Shown in pieces: positions 14,378 through 22,734 of a stretch of 33,153 nucleotides of DNA. Both the position numbers and the translations under genes were made by a program. The stretch covers positions 1 through 33,153 of the forward strand of contig NZ_JBHTBW010000023.1 in the NCBI RefSeq assembly GCF_042665195.1, in the 5' to 3' direction. The DNA comes from Laceyella putida. GTDB taxonomy: Bacteria; Bacillota; Bacilli; Thermoactinomycetales; Thermoactinomycetaceae. The first letter of the stretch is position 1; each line of letters begins with the position of its first letter. Below the pieces are notes generated by a model, which was not told the DNA's origin, ran no database searches, and saw nothing but the letters and a program-made list of their open reading frames with translations.

Positions 14378-15025
14378 GTGATCATCGAACTTTTCCAAGA
14401 TATTGTGTGTCCTTGGTGCCGGATCGGCAAAAAGAATTTGTTTGCGGCATTGGAAGAGTGGCGCCGGGAACATGACGAAGAAGTAACGATTCGATATCTG
14501 TCTTTTTTACTTGATCCGACCATGCCACCGGAAGGCCGTCCCTTCCGCGAGGTGATGACGGCGAAAATGGGTAACCCCGAGGCGATGTGGCAGGCGTTTG
14601 CCCATGTGACCCAAGCCGGTGCGGCGGTGGGAGTTCATTTTGATTTCACGAAAATCGAGCGGATGCCCAACACTTGGTTGGCGCACACCTTGATGAAATG
14701 CACCCCCGCATCACAAGCGGGCGATATGCTGGAAGCGTTGTACACGGCTGAATTTGAGGAAGGAAAAGATGTGGGTGCCGAAGAGGTTTTGCTGGAACTG
14801 GCCGAGCGTCAAGGGCTGGATCGCGGGGAAGTGAAAACGGCCTTTGCGGATGATGCCAAACGGGAAGAGATTGAGGCCGATTTGTTGATGGCGAAGCAGA
14901 TGGGGATTCAAGGGGTTCCCTTCGTTATCATTGATGAGAAACTCGCGCTTTCCGGCGCCCATGCGCCAGCCAACTTCTTGCGCGCTTTTGCCGAAGCGAA
15001 GCAAATGGGGCCAAAATCAGATTAG
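14378..15025 (+). CDS. DsbA-family FrnE-like oxidoreductase
   Basis: A 215-residue cytoplasmic thioredoxin-fold protein without a signal peptide. A GTG start follows AAGGGGGG at good distance, and a TATAAT hexamer at 14332-14337 may be the -10 box. The CPWC redox motif is C11-C14 in FQDIVCPWCRIGKKN. A helical insertion spans about 60-165, and the cis-Pro motif GIQGVPFVIIDEKLALSGA is near residue 180. FrnE-type proteins are linked to oxidative or disulfide stress and to polyketide hydroxylation; the substrate here is unknown. Its neighbour trxB is another thiol enzyme, but the two are separated by 230 bases. Confidence 0.85.
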   Translation: MIIELFQDIVCPWCRIGKKNLFAALEEWRREHDEEVTIRYLSFLLDPTMPPEGRPFREVMTAKMGNPEAMWQAFAHVTQAGAAVGVHFDFTKIERMPNTWLAHTLMKCTPASQAGDMLEALYTAEFEEGKDVGAEEVLLELAERQGLDRGEVKTAFADDAKREEIEADLLMAKQMGIQGVPFVIIDEKLALSGAHAPANFLRAFAEAKQMGPKSD

Positions 15026-15137
15026 AATGATTCTAAAGAAGTAGTTTGATTTATGTGGTTGCGGGGAAATATAAGACGCGTAATCCACTTCATCATAAAC
15101 GACGGCATGACGGAACGGATATGGTCTCGCTAGGCAG

Positions 15138-15185
15138 AACCCAGCGTTGGATGAAAACCCCCTTGCCGGATGGTGGGTCTGGGTT
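15138..15185. repeat. Inverted repeat in the trxB leader
   Basis: AACCCAG (15138-15144) and CTGGGTT (15179-15185) are complementary across 34 bases, about 70 bases before trxB. It may form a leader hairpin. No terminator T-tract follows. Confidence 0.3.
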
Positions 15186-15256
15186 AAAATAGATGATGTC
15201 AACCTATTTACGAGATACATATCGAATCAAGTCTAGGCGTAGGAGGCGAAACAAAA

Positions 15257-16201
15257 ATGAATAAAGTCATTGTGTTGGGAACGGGTCCTGCAGGATTAAC
15301 GGCAGCCATTTATTTATCCCGCGCCAATATGGAACCTTTGGTGATTGAAGGGCCGGAGCCGGGCGGGCAATTGACGACGACAACCGATGTGGAGAACTTC
15401 CCGGGCTTCCCCGATGGCATCATGGGTCCGGAGTTAATGGACAATATGCGCAAACAAGCCGAGCGTTTTGGCGCTCGTTTCAAACGGGGCTGGGTGAAGA
15501 AAGTGGATTTGTCACAGCGCCCATTCAAGTTGTATATGGGAGACGAAGTCATCGAAACCGAGTCTTTGATTATTTCCACCGGCGCTTCGGCAAAATTGTT
15601 GGGCATTCCAGGCGAGAAGGAAAACATCGGGCAAGGGGTGAGCACGTGCGCGACTTGTGACGGTTTCTTTTTCAGAGGAAAGAAAATCATCGTGGTCGGC
15701 GGTGGCGACTCCGCGATGGAAGAGGCCAACTTCCTTACCCGTTTTGCCACAGAAGTAACCGTGGTGCATCGTCGCAACGAGCTCCGCGCATCGAAGATCA
15801 TGCAAGACCGCGCCCGTGAAAATGAGAAAATCAAATGGAGTTTAAACCGCACTCCGGTGGAAGTGCTTCGCGGCGATCATGGCGTGACAGGATTGAAAGT
15901 AAAAAATAACGAGACGGGTGAGGAAGAAATCATCCATACGGATGGAATCTTCGTGGCGATTGGGCATAAGCCAAACACCGACTTTTTGGAAGGCCAACTG
16001 GCGATGGATGAACTGGGTTACCTCAAAGTCGAACCGGGAACCACCAAAACCAGTGTGCCCGGAGTATTCGCCTGTGGTGACGTGCAAGACCATGTTTACC
16101 GTCAAGCGATTACCGCCGCTGGTACCGGTTGCATGGCGGCATTGGATTGTGAACGTTTCCTTGAAGGAAATGCGGTGCACGATTGGAGCAAATCGTTATA
16201 A
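15257..16201 (+). CDS. trxB: Thioredoxin-disulfide reductase
   Basis: A homodimeric FAD enzyme that reduces thioredoxin with NADPH. AGGAGG lies 10 bases before the ATG. The 314 residues show the full family set: FAD-binding GTGPAGLTAAIYLSRA (8-23), redox CATC (131-134) in STCATCDGFFF, NADP-binding VVGGGDSAMEEA followed by the HRRNELRASK arginines, and the closing FACGDVQD FAD motif. The cytoplasmic enzyme supplies electrons to ribonucleotide reductase, whose nrdAB operon is 2.3 kb downstream, and to other thiol systems. It has its own strong terminator. Confidence 0.96.
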   Translation: MNKVIVLGTGPAGLTAAIYLSRANMEPLVIEGPEPGGQLTTTTDVENFPGFPDGIMGPELMDNMRKQAERFGARFKRGWVKKVDLSQRPFKLYMGDEVIETESLIISTGASAKLLGIPGEKENIGQGVSTCATCDGFFFRGKKIIVVGGGDSAMEEANFLTRFATEVTVVHRRNELRASKIMQDRARENEKIKWSLNRTPVEVLRGDHGVTGLKVKNNETGEEEIIHTDGIFVAIGHKPNTDFLEGQLAMDELGYLKVEPGTTKTSVPGVFACGDVQDHVYRQAITAAGTGCMAALDCERFLEGNAVHDWSKSL

Positions 16202-16220
16202 TTCTTTATTTAAAGAAGAA

Positions 16221-16253
16221 AACAGGGTGATGATGTCATTGCCCTGTTTTTTT
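16221..16253 (+). terminator. trxB terminator
   Basis: AACAGGG (16221-16227) pairs with CCCTGTT (16242-16248) and runs into T residues, 20 bases after the trxB stop. Confidence 0.85.
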
Positions 16254-16370
16254 GTTCTATTACAATGGTAAACAAGTTTGCATTACAAACAATAAAGGCA
16301 GAAGAAATGAATCACCCAAAATAGATTGTGGATAAGTGAAAATCAAGACAAATGGCACAACACATTAAAA

Positions 16371-16407
16371 AAGGGAAAGCCAATCGCCATCGGATTGGCT
16401 TTCCCTT
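16371..16407 (-). terminator. SMR gene terminator
   Basis: A perfect 15-bp stem, AAGGGAAAGCCAATC with GATTGGCTTTCCCTT, seven-base loop. The minus-strand tail is TTTTAATG. It ends five bases before the SMR stop codon and could also work from the plus side. Confidence 0.9.
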
Positions 16408-16412
16408 TTCTC

Positions 16413-16742
16413 TTATAATGAAGGTTGTTTAAAGAGATTCACCATCACGCTTCCAATGATAATGAGAATGACACCAGCTAGCTGAGCCAGTTGCAACTTC
16501 TCGTCCCACAGGTAGTTGGCGACGAGGATGGTCCCTACGGTTCCCAAGCCTGACCAGATGGCATAAGCGATCCCAAGAGGGATCTGTTTCAGGCTGATGG
16601 TGAATAGGTAAAAGGCGACACCATAGCCGATGATGACGATCAGGCTGGGAACGGGACGAGTAAAGCTGGCCGATTCCTTGAGCGCACAGGTTGCGATAAC
16701 TTCACTGATGATTGCGATCAAGAGAAATATGACGGATTTCAT
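16413..16742 (-). CDS. Small multidrug resistance (SMR) efflux protein
   Basis: A 109-residue, four-helix proton antiporter of the EmrE/EbrAB/Gdx family. It has the essential Glu14 in IAIISEVIATCALKES, the helix-3 signature IPLGIAYAIWSGLGTVG and a fourth helix LAGVILIIIGSVMVNLF. It probably forms dimers that export cationic compounds; a guanidinium exporter or half of a paired SMR is also possible. Only one SMR gene is present, which argues against an EbrA/EbrB-type pair. The ribosome site is modest (GGGGTGGGATA). A palindrome upstream suggests drug-inducible repression. Confidence 0.88.
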   Translation of the reverse strand: MKSVIFLLIAIISEVIATCALKESASFTRPVPSLIVIIGYGVAFYLFTISLKQIPLGIAYAIWSGLGTVGTILVANYLWDEKLQLAQLAGVILIIIGSVMVNLFKQPSL

Positions 16743-16797
16743 TATCCCACCCCAAATTGGAGATACACACGAGTTAAAGCGAATGATAAAAGAATTT

Positions 16798-16830
16798 GGA
16801 ATTGTATATTTTAATTATACAATAAATTCC
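16798..16830. promoter_or_regulatory. Palindromic operator before the SMR gene
   Basis: ATTGTATA (16801-16808) and TATACAAT (16816-16823) are a perfect inverted repeat with a seven-base spacer, framed by GGA and TTCC. On the minus strand it includes a TATAAT-like box, so a TetR/MarR-type repressor bound here would block the SMR promoter. The regulator is not encoded nearby. Confidence 0.55.
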
Positions 16831-16873
16831 ATCAAAAGTAAACGGTGAATCTGTTAAATAATGGTGTGGAATG

Positions 16874-18217
16874 TTATTTTTCTTTATGGTTCCATTGATC
16901 CTTGATTTGATCTGTCCCTTCATCCCAAATTCCGTTCCACGTTTTCCAACCATTTTTTTTGATGGCCTCCTGTAATGAGCGCCGGGTATTTGTCCGGTAG
17001 GAAGCCAATTGTTGCGTCCGCTGGTGAATGAGCTGTGCCAGGGTGTTTAACTCCTTAGTGGAGTAATGGGCGTCTTGCAGATAACGCAGGGCCGCTTTTA
17101 GATGGGCCTCTTCGCGGTCCGAGGTGGATTTCCACGCGCGAAACAAGCGATCCACGTCGCTTAATTTTTGCTGGCGAAGTTGGAGGGTTTCGCTTCCGGC
17201 TGCTTGGCCCCAGCGCAGCCATTCTTGCATTAATCGTCTGCTTTCATTCTCCAGAAACCGGTTTAACTCTTTGGCGCTGTCAACATACGTGAAGGTTCCC
17301 GCACCTGCGGCGGCCATCTGTTTCAAGGCTTTCTGCCCCTGATTGTCGACGCGAAATCCGATGATGTGAACTTGGGGACGAATCGCTTGTTGGCGTAATC
17401 GAGCCATGACTTGGACCGGATTGCCGCCACAAGTTTCTTCCCCGTCGCTGACCAGGTAAAGATGCACTTCTTCGGCATGGGAGGGAATGTCTTGTTCCAT
17501 GGCTTCAAGCGCAGTCGCGATGGGAGTCCATCCGGTTGGGTTTACCGTATTCAGCGCTTTCGCAAAGGAAGCGGCTTCATATCCGGTCGCCCGCACGATC
17601 GCTTCCGTGCTTTGGCAAGAGAGGGCTTTATCCGCTACCTTGCTGCTGCCTTTATGCCCATATACCCGGAGAGAAATGGTGATGGAGTTGGGCAATTTGC
17701 TGACGAAAGAGGAAATGGCTCTTTTGGCGCTGTGCATTTTTGTGTTTGAATCTATTTTTTCAGCCATGCTACCGCTTGCGTCCAGCAAGATCGCAAAATG
17801 GGTTCGTTTTTCCAAGCGAAGATCTTCGGTCGGTTTCGGTTGTAATGTGTGGATGTCCACTGGGAAGTTGGCGGTCTCGATCACCAGAGGACGATAATCT
17901 TCATGCAACCATTGGAGCAGTTGCTGATAGGTGGCAGAAGCCGGTTGTGCCAAAGCAATGGTGTCCAAATGTCTTCGAAGGTCGGCTTCATTAAAAGAAG
18001 AGCCGTGCAAAGAGCCGGGTTCCCGCATGAGTGATTGTTCAAAAGGAGTAAGCTTGCGTTTTAAGGCGGGTGGGGTGGCGGAAACGGGGACGGAATGGGT
18101 TGGTTTGGCCGGTGGACTCGGGGCCGACGGGGTTGATGGACCCGCCGGCGTGCAACTGGTTACACACAAGAGGAAGATGGCGGTGAAACCGAGTAAACGA
18201 AAGTTTGTGTGAAGCAT
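16874..18217 (-). CDS. Lipoprotein with von Willebrand A domain
   Basis: A 447-residue surface protein. The ATG at 18217 has GGGAGG nine bases ahead (an in-frame TTG lies one codon earlier). A lipoprotein signal ends in VTSC with Cys22, then a Pro/Ser-rich linker runs to about residue 50. The VWA domain spans about 138-335: FAILLDASGSMAEKI holds the MIDAS motif DASGS (146-150), the T position is GWTPIATALEAM, and the Asp is in LVSDGEETCGGNP. A helical C-terminal region with many Arg/Gln follows. The architecture recalls B. subtilis YwmC/YwmD. It probably binds a metal-dependent ligand at the cell surface; the ligand is unknown. No clear terminator was seen. Confidence 0.85.
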   Translation of the reverse strand: MLHTNFRLLGFTAIFLLCVTSCTPAGPSTPSAPSPPAKPTHSVPVSATPPALKRKLTPFEQSLMREPGSLHGSSFNEADLRRHLDTIALAQPASATYQQLLQWLHEDYRPLVIETANFPVDIHTLQPKPTEDLRLEKRTHFAILLDASGSMAEKIDSNTKMHSAKRAISSFVSKLPNSITISLRVYGHKGSSKVADKALSCQSTEAIVRATGYEAASFAKALNTVNPTGWTPIATALEAMEQDIPSHAEEVHLYLVSDGEETCGGNPVQVMARLRQQAIRPQVHIIGFRVDNQGQKALKQMAAAGAGTFTYVDSAKELNRFLENESRRLMQEWLRWGQAAGSETLQLRQQKLSDVDRLFRAWKSTSDREEAHLKAALRYLQDAHYSTKELNTLAQLIHQRTQQLASYRTNTRRSLQEAIKKNGWKTWNGIWDEGTDQIKDQWNHKEK

Positions 18218-18459
18218 CAAAAATCGCCTCCCAAATGTTAAAAAGTTGTTGGAGATTTAACTACGCAGAAGTATGCTATTATGTATCTTTGGTATGTCAT
18301 TACACCATTTACAAATGGAACGACTTCTTAACGTTTTATTAATATATTTCGGGTGTTAGTCAAACCAGAGAAAAAGGAGATTGATAGAGAAAAAAGACAA
18401 AAAAAGCTGGTATTGTCTCTATGATTCCTTATAAGTCTTTTTTCCTCCTTTTTTTTGAT
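18218..18459. other. AT-rich divergent intergenic region
   Basis: This stretch lies between the divergent VWA and nrdA genes. It is AT-rich and holds no ORF or clear hairpin. The promoter of the VWA gene should lie near its left end and the nrd promoter begins at 18460. Confidence 0.4.
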
Positions 18460-18488
18460 TTGGCACAATATCTTGTATTGGCTATACT
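18460..18488 (+). promoter_or_regulatory. Sigma-A promoter of nrdAB
   Basis: TTGGCA (18460-18465), a 17-bp spacer and TATACT (18483-18488) make a near-consensus promoter 40 bases before nrdA. Confidence 0.6.
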
Positions 18489-18511
18489 ACAAAAGCGACT
18501 ATATATAGTAG
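18463..18511. promoter_or_regulatory. Tandem NrdR boxes
   Basis: Two 16-bp sites match the NrdR consensus (ACACWATATATWGTGT): GCACAATATCTTGTAT (18463-18478) and CGACTATATATAGTAG (18496-18511, core CTATATATAGT perfect). Their centres are 33 bp apart, about three helical turns. Box 1 overlaps the promoter spacer and box 2 covers the expected transcription start, so NrdR with dATP/ATP would repress. Confidence 0.75.
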
Positions 18512-18528
18512 AACGGACGTGATGAACC

Positions 18529-20739
18529 ATGATCGATATAATTGCCGAAAAGCTGATGCGTTACCGCGGGGTGATCGATGAAGCGTGTGCGCGTTTTCCA
18601 CATTTGAACAAAGAGCAATGGATTGAAGAGGCCAATATGCAACTCCGTGACAACATGACCGACAAGGAAGCGTTGCAAATCGTGATTCAAGCAGCCGTTG
18701 AAAAGACAAGCGTGGATGAGCCGGATTGGCAATTCGTCGCCGCCCATCTCCTTGCCCAGGGATTATATGAGGAAGCGGCGATGAATCGCGGTTATCAACC
18801 ACAAGAAAAATACGGGGACTTGTATGCTCTGGTAAATACCTTGACGGAAAAGGGCTTGTACGGAAAATATTTGCTGGAGCATTACACCAAAGATGAGTTG
18901 GAAGAGTTGGAACGGTACATTGTGCCGGAACGGGACTATTTATTTAATTATATCGGACTGAAAGTGTTGGCGGATCGTTATATTGTGCGGGATTATGATG
19001 GGAAAGTGATGGAGTTGCCCCAGGAGCGCTTCATGATTATCGCGATGCACCTCGCACAAAAAGAAAATGACCGCGTCGGTTGGGCCAAACAGTTTTATGA
19101 TGTGCTGTCCAAGCTGGAGATGACGGTGGCCACACCGACATTAAGCAACGCGGGCAAGCCATTGCATCAACTTTCTTCTTGCTTTATTGACACTGTGGAT
19201 GATTCCTTGTGGTCGATCTACAATACCAACTCCGCGACCGCGCAAGTGTCCAAACACGGAGGCGGTGTGGGTATCTACTTGGGCAAAGTGCGCTCCAAAG
19301 GATCGAAAATACGCGGTCATAAAGGAGCTTCCGGCGGTGTCATCCCATGGATCCGCAACTACAACAACACAGCGGTGGCGGTGGATCAATTGGGGGTGCG
19401 CCGTGGGGCATTCGCCATTTACCTGGATGTCTGGCATGCTGATATCCTGGACTTCCTTAACTTGAAGACCAATAACGGGGATGACCGTCTCAAAGCCCAT
19501 GATATTTTCCCTGGCGTGTGCATTCCTGACGTATTTATGGAGCGGGTAAAAAAGCGGGAATCCTGGTATCTGTTCGATCCGCATGAAGTGCGTGAAGTGA
19601 TGGGGTATTCCATCGAGGACTATTGGGGTGACGAGTTTACCCGCCGGTATGAAGAGTGTTCGGCCCATCCTGACCTGCATAAGACCGAGATTCCGGCGAT
19701 TGAAATCATGAAGCGGATCATGGTAAGCGCCTTTGAAACGGGAACGCCTTTCCTCTTCTTCCGCGATACGGTAAACCGGGCCAATCCCAACAAACATAAA
19801 GGGGTTGTCTATTCTTCCAACCTATGCACGGAAATCTGCCAAAACATGTCCCCGACGGAGTTAATCTCGGAAGAGCTGGAAGATGGCATCATCGTGACGA
19901 AACAAAAGCCAGGTGATTTCGTCGTATGCAATCTTTCCTCCATCAACTTGGGACGGCTTGAAAGCAAAGAAGATATTGCCCGCATCGTTTCTGTGCAAAT
20001 GCGGATGTTGGACAATGTGATTGATCTCAATATCTATCCCGTTAAACAAGCGGAATTGACCAATAAGAAGTACCGCGCGGTGGGATTGGGAACCAGCGGA
20101 TATCATCAATACCTAGCGCAACGAAAAATCATGTGGGAATCGGAAGAGCATGTGGAAGAGGCGGATCAACTGTTTGAGGATTTGGCATATCACGCGATTC
20201 GAGCCTCGATGGAGATCGCCAAAGAGAAGGGGAGTTATCCGCTGTTTGATGGAAGTGAATGGCAGACGGGAGAATATTTCGAGCGGCGCGGATACACCAG
20301 TGAGCGTTGGCAAAAGCTGCGGGAAGAAGTGGCTGAGCACGGCATGCGCAACGCATGGGTATTTGCCGTAGCCCCAACCGGGTCCACTTCACTGATCGCA
20401 GGTTCCACTGCCGGCATCGATCCCGTGTATGCGAAGTATTTTGTCGAAGAAAAACGCGGAGCGATCATTCCGCAAACAGCGCCCAATCTCAATGCCGAAA
20501 CGACTTGGTATTACAAGGAAGCGCACTTGATCGACCAACACTGGAGCATTCGTGCGGCGGGAAGACGGCAACGGCACATCGACCAATCGCAATCCTTTAA
20601 TTTGTACATCACGCCGAACACAACTGCGCGTGAGTTTTTGGATCTCTATATGGATGCATGGGAGAACGGCTTGAAAACCATCTACTATGTGCGCAACCAA
20701 TCATTGGAAGTGGAAGATTGTGTAAGCTGTTCTTCATAA
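18529..20739 (+). CDS. nrdA: Ribonucleotide reductase, large subunit
   Basis: A class I enzyme reducing ribonucleoside diphosphates to deoxy forms. The 736 residues include the substrate thiols C218 (HQLSSCFIDT) and C467 (VVCNLSSINLG), the radical Cys C433 with E435 in NLCTEI, the radical-transfer tyrosine pair in IYYVRN, and the C-terminal redox cysteines (EDCVSCSS) recharged by thioredoxin. The N-terminus keeps the helical part of an ATP-cone but lacks the opening beta-hairpin with the KRDG-type motif. dATP shut-off is therefore probably absent or altered. The promoter and NrdR boxes end just upstream, so the missing part is not hidden by a wrong start. Confidence 0.95.
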   Translation: MIDIIAEKLMRYRGVIDEACARFPHLNKEQWIEEANMQLRDNMTDKEALQIVIQAAVEKTSVDEPDWQFVAAHLLAQGLYEEAAMNRGYQPQEKYGDLYALVNTLTEKGLYGKYLLEHYTKDELEELERYIVPERDYLFNYIGLKVLADRYIVRDYDGKVMELPQERFMIIAMHLAQKENDRVGWAKQFYDVLSKLEMTVATPTLSNAGKPLHQLSSCFIDTVDDSLWSIYNTNSATAQVSKHGGGVGIYLGKVRSKGSKIRGHKGASGGVIPWIRNYNNTAVAVDQLGVRRGAFAIYLDVWHADILDFLNLKTNNGDDRLKAHDIFPGVCIPDVFMERVKKRESWYLFDPHEVREVMGYSIEDYWGDEFTRRYEECSAHPDLHKTEIPAIEIMKRIMVSAFETGTPFLFFRDTVNRANPNKHKGVVYSSNLCTEICQNMSPTELISEELEDGIIVTKQKPGDFVVCNLSSINLGRLESKEDIARIVSVQMRMLDNVIDLNIYPVKQAELTNKKYRAVGLGTSGYHQYLAQRKIMWESEEHVEEADQLFEDLAYHAIRASMEIAKEKGSYPLFDGSEWQTGEYFERRGYTSERWQKLREEVAEHGMRNAWVFAVAPTGSTSLIAGSTAGIDPVYAKYFVEEKRGAIIPQTAPNLNAETTWYYKEAHLIDQHWSIRAAGRRQRHIDQSQSFNLYITPNTTAREFLDLYMDAWENGLKTIYYVRNQSLEVEDCVSCSS

Positions 20740-20765
20740 CAGAGTGGGTAGAAAGGTGATAGGGC

Positions 20766-21800
20766 ATGGCGAAGTTAGAACGGAAAAAGATTTTTAACGA
20801 ACATGGACAACGGGGAACCCAACGCTTAATCAATGGGAACACCACCAACCTGCGTGAGTGGAACCGGATTAAATATGATTGGGCGCATAAACTGTACCGG
20901 GCGATGCTGAACAACTTCTGGATTCCCGAAGAGATTCCGCTGGCGAGCGACGCGAAGCAGTTTATGGAACTGTCGCCCGCAGAGAGACGCGCTTTCGATA
21001 AAACCATTTCCTTTTTGAACTTCTTGGATTCGATCCAAGGGGAGAACTTGCCCAACATCAACGAGTATGTTACGGCGCCCGAAGTGAACTCCCTCTTGAA
21101 TATCCAGGCGTTCCAGGAGGAAATTCACGCTCAATCCTACAGTTACATTCTGGATAGCGTATGTTCGCCGGAGACGCGAGAAAACATCTATGACGAATGG
21201 CGCAATGACGAACACCTCTTGCGTCGGAACCGTTTCATCGCGGATTTGTACCAACGGTTCGTCGATGAGAAAGATGACAGAAACTTTGTGCGCACATGCA
21301 TGGCAAACTTCTTGCTGGAGTCACTCTATTTCTATAGTGGATTTTCCTTTTTCTATGCGTTGGCGCGCCAAGGGAAGATGACAGCGACGGCAACGATCAT
21401 CAAGTATATCCAACGGGATGAGTTGACCCATGTTGTCTTGTTCCAAAACATGATCAAAGAACTGCGCAAAGAAAACCCCGAACTGTTCACTCCGGAATTT
21501 ATCGAAGAGTTGCGTGAGATGACACGTACCGCGGTGGAGCATGAAATCAGCTGGGGCCAATATATCACCAACAACGAAATTCAAGGCATCACCAATGAAG
21601 TGTTGGAACGGTACATTAAATACTTGGCAAACGAACGGTTAAGCCGGTTGGGCTTGGATATTCTTTATCCTGAAATCACCACCCATCCGATGAAGTGGGT
21701 GGAGAGCTTCTCCAATTTGAATGCAACCAAAACGGACTTCTTCGAGCAGAAAGTAACCAACTATTCCAAGGCGAGTTCGCTTGATTTCGGTGACCTCTAA
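20766..21800 (+). CDS. nrdB: Ribonucleotide reductase, small subunit
   Basis: This subunit holds the dimetal-tyrosyl radical used by NrdA. AAAGGTGATAG precedes the ATG, 26 bases after nrdA, so the two form an operon. Ligands fit the R2 pattern: D88 (FLDSIQG), E118 and H121 (AFQEEIHAQSY), E185 (LLESLYFY), E219 and H222 (QRDELTHV). The radical tyrosine is Y125, four residues after H121. At 344 residues the length is normal. No nrdI gene is in the cluster, which argues for an iron-loading class Ia type rather than the NrdI-dependent manganese class Ib; metal use cannot be read from sequence. Confidence 0.95.
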   Translation: MAKLERKKIFNEHGQRGTQRLINGNTTNLREWNRIKYDWAHKLYRAMLNNFWIPEEIPLASDAKQFMELSPAERRAFDKTISFLNFLDSIQGENLPNINEYVTAPEVNSLLNIQAFQEEIHAQSYSYILDSVCSPETRENIYDEWRNDEHLLRRNRFIADLYQRFVDEKDDRNFVRTCMANFLLESLYFYSGFSFFYALARQGKMTATATIIKYIQRDELTHVVLFQNMIKELRKENPELFTPEFIEELREMTRTAVEHEISWGQYITNNEIQGITNEVLERYIKYLANERLSRLGLDILYPEITTHPMKWVESFSNLNATKTDFFEQKVTNYSKASSLDFGDL

Positions 21801-21803
21801 TGG

Positions 21804-21833
21804 AAAACGCCTCCCCGACCGGGGAGGCGTTTT
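21804..21833. terminator. Bidirectional terminator, nrdB and small protein
   Basis: A perfect 13-bp stem, AAAACGCCTCCCC (21804-21816) with GGGGAGGCGTTTT (21821-21833), GACC loop. It lies three bases after the nrdB stop and touches the stop codon of the converging 53-aa gene, so it serves both. Confidence 0.9.
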
Positions 21834-21994
21834 CATATGGGGAACTGATTGAACAAGAAATAAAGCGCGGCGACAGCGATAGCGAGTTGGTACACAAATT
21901 CAAACCAATTTTGCGCCCGGAACAGCTGATAGGCGGTGATGACAGCATGAACCAAGATGAAAACGAGAGCGATTTGAAAAAGTAGCAATAACAT
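21833..21994 (-). CDS. 53-residue two-helix membrane protein
   Basis: AGGAGGTGG sits seven bases before an ATG at 21994. The 53 codons encode two hydrophobic helices, LLLLFQIALVFILVHAVITA (about 2-21) and YQLAIAVAALYFLFNQF (about 35-51). They are joined by a polar loop with YQLFRAQNWFEFV. The stop codon abuts a strong shared terminator. Both signals support a real gene. The family is unknown. It converges on nrdB and is divergent from the MazG-like gene at 22067 across only 72 bases. Confidence 0.65.
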   Translation of the reverse strand: MLLLLFQIALVFILVHAVITAYQLFRAQNWFEFVYQLAIAVAALYFLFNQFPI

Positions 21995-22066
21995 GATTTT
22001 TCCACCTCCTGGTATCGAAATTATTCACTGATAGCTAGGACTATTCATATGACTGGAGGAAGTTTG

Positions 22067-22465
22067 ATGGACAAGGAATGGAATGACGTAAAAGCGTTTC
22101 ATGTGACCTTTGATGTGCCTTATCAAGAGCGACCGCGTTTATTGGAGCAAGAGCGGGTGAAGAGGCGCGCCAAATGGATGATGGAGGAGATTCAAGAGTT
22201 TATGGAGGCGGATACGCTGCCGGCTCAAGCGGATGCGATGATCGATACCATTTATTTGGCCCTGGGAACTTTGGTTGAAATGGGGGTCAAACCGGACGCT
22301 CTCTTTCAGGTCGTGCATGAAGCCAACATGAGCAAGTTGTGGGAAGATGGCAAACCGCGTTATCGAGAGGAAGACGGGAAAGTGATCAAACCGCCGACAT
22401 GGCAAGACCCGGGTCCTCGACTGTGTGAAGAGATTGAGCGTCAACGGTGGGAAAGAAAGGGATAA
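22067..22465 (+). CDS. MazG-like/HisE-like all-alpha pyrophosphohydrolase
   Basis: A 132-residue protein. The ATG at 22067 is chosen because GGAGGA lies just upstream; an earlier in-frame ATG (22049) would place that site inside the gene. The all-alpha NTP pyrophosphatase metal site is visible as MMEEIQEFMEA (E40, E41, E44) and ADAMIDTIYLALG (D57, D60). The segment HEANMSKLWEDGKPRYREED, then KVIKPPTW is typical of the phosphoribosyl-ATP pyrophosphohydrolase-like subgroup that clears non-canonical or surplus nucleotides. No histidine genes are near; a nucleotide house-cleaning role beside nrdAB is plausible but inferred. Confidence 0.75.
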   Translation: MDKEWNDVKAFHVTFDVPYQERPRLLEQERVKRRAKWMMEEIQEFMEADTLPAQADAMIDTIYLALGTLVEMGVKPDALFQVVHEANMSKLWEDGKPRYREEDGKVIKPPTWQDPGPRLCEEIERQRWERKG

Positions 22466-22536
22466 ACCGGTCATGGGATGAAGGATGGAAGGTCAATAGT
22501 CCAAGAATCGCAAGGTTTTTAGCGGTGTGGAATGTA

Positions 22537-22575
22537 GTTGCTCGGTATCCCACTTGCAGGGATGCTCAGAGCAAC
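22537..22575. repeat. Solo copy of the IS200-linked hairpin
   Basis: GTTGCTC (22537-22543) pairs with GAGCAAC (22569-22575), with an inner ATCCC/GGGAT stem and a conserved internal loop (GGT against GCTCA). The same structure with a different apical loop lies at 32609-32647, just before an IS200/IS605 tnpA. No transposase is near this copy. Confidence 0.65.
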
Positions 22576-22602
22576 AAATTTCAGCTTTCGTTGTAAACAG
22601 GT

Positions 22603-22629
22603 GGCTAGGGATGATCTAGCCGTTTTTTT
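22603..22629 (+). terminator. Terminator upstream of nagA
   Basis: GGCTAG (22603-22608) pairs with CTAGCC (22616-22621), followed by GTTTTTTT. It ends transcription from the MazG-like gene 140 bases upstream, or a small RNA carrying the hairpin repeat. Confidence 0.75.
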
Positions 22630-22719
22630 CATAGGGATATATGAGATAGGGAATAGTATGTGAAGGAAAACTTGAAAATGTTGCTGATGTTTGGCTTGTC
22701 TTGTGGGAATATTGGATAT

Positions 22720-22734
22720 ATGGTATAGACAACT
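22720..22734. promoter_or_regulatory. NagR (dre-type) operator before nagA
   Basis: ATGGTATAGACAACT matches, from memory, the operator of NagR/YvoA (TTGGTATAGACAACT-like). It shares TGGTATAG-N-CAA with the site at 25509-25523. A -10-like TATAGA lies inside it. Confidence 0.65.

Noticed and set aside
19141..19797. 218-codon open frame antisense to nrdA
   Set aside because: It overlaps the conserved substrate-binding region of NrdA, and no start signal was seen.
21800..21985. Plus-strand 61-codon frame starting at the end of nrdB
   Set aside because: It runs through the nrdB terminator hairpin and has no ribosome site. The minus strand carries a better supported small gene there.
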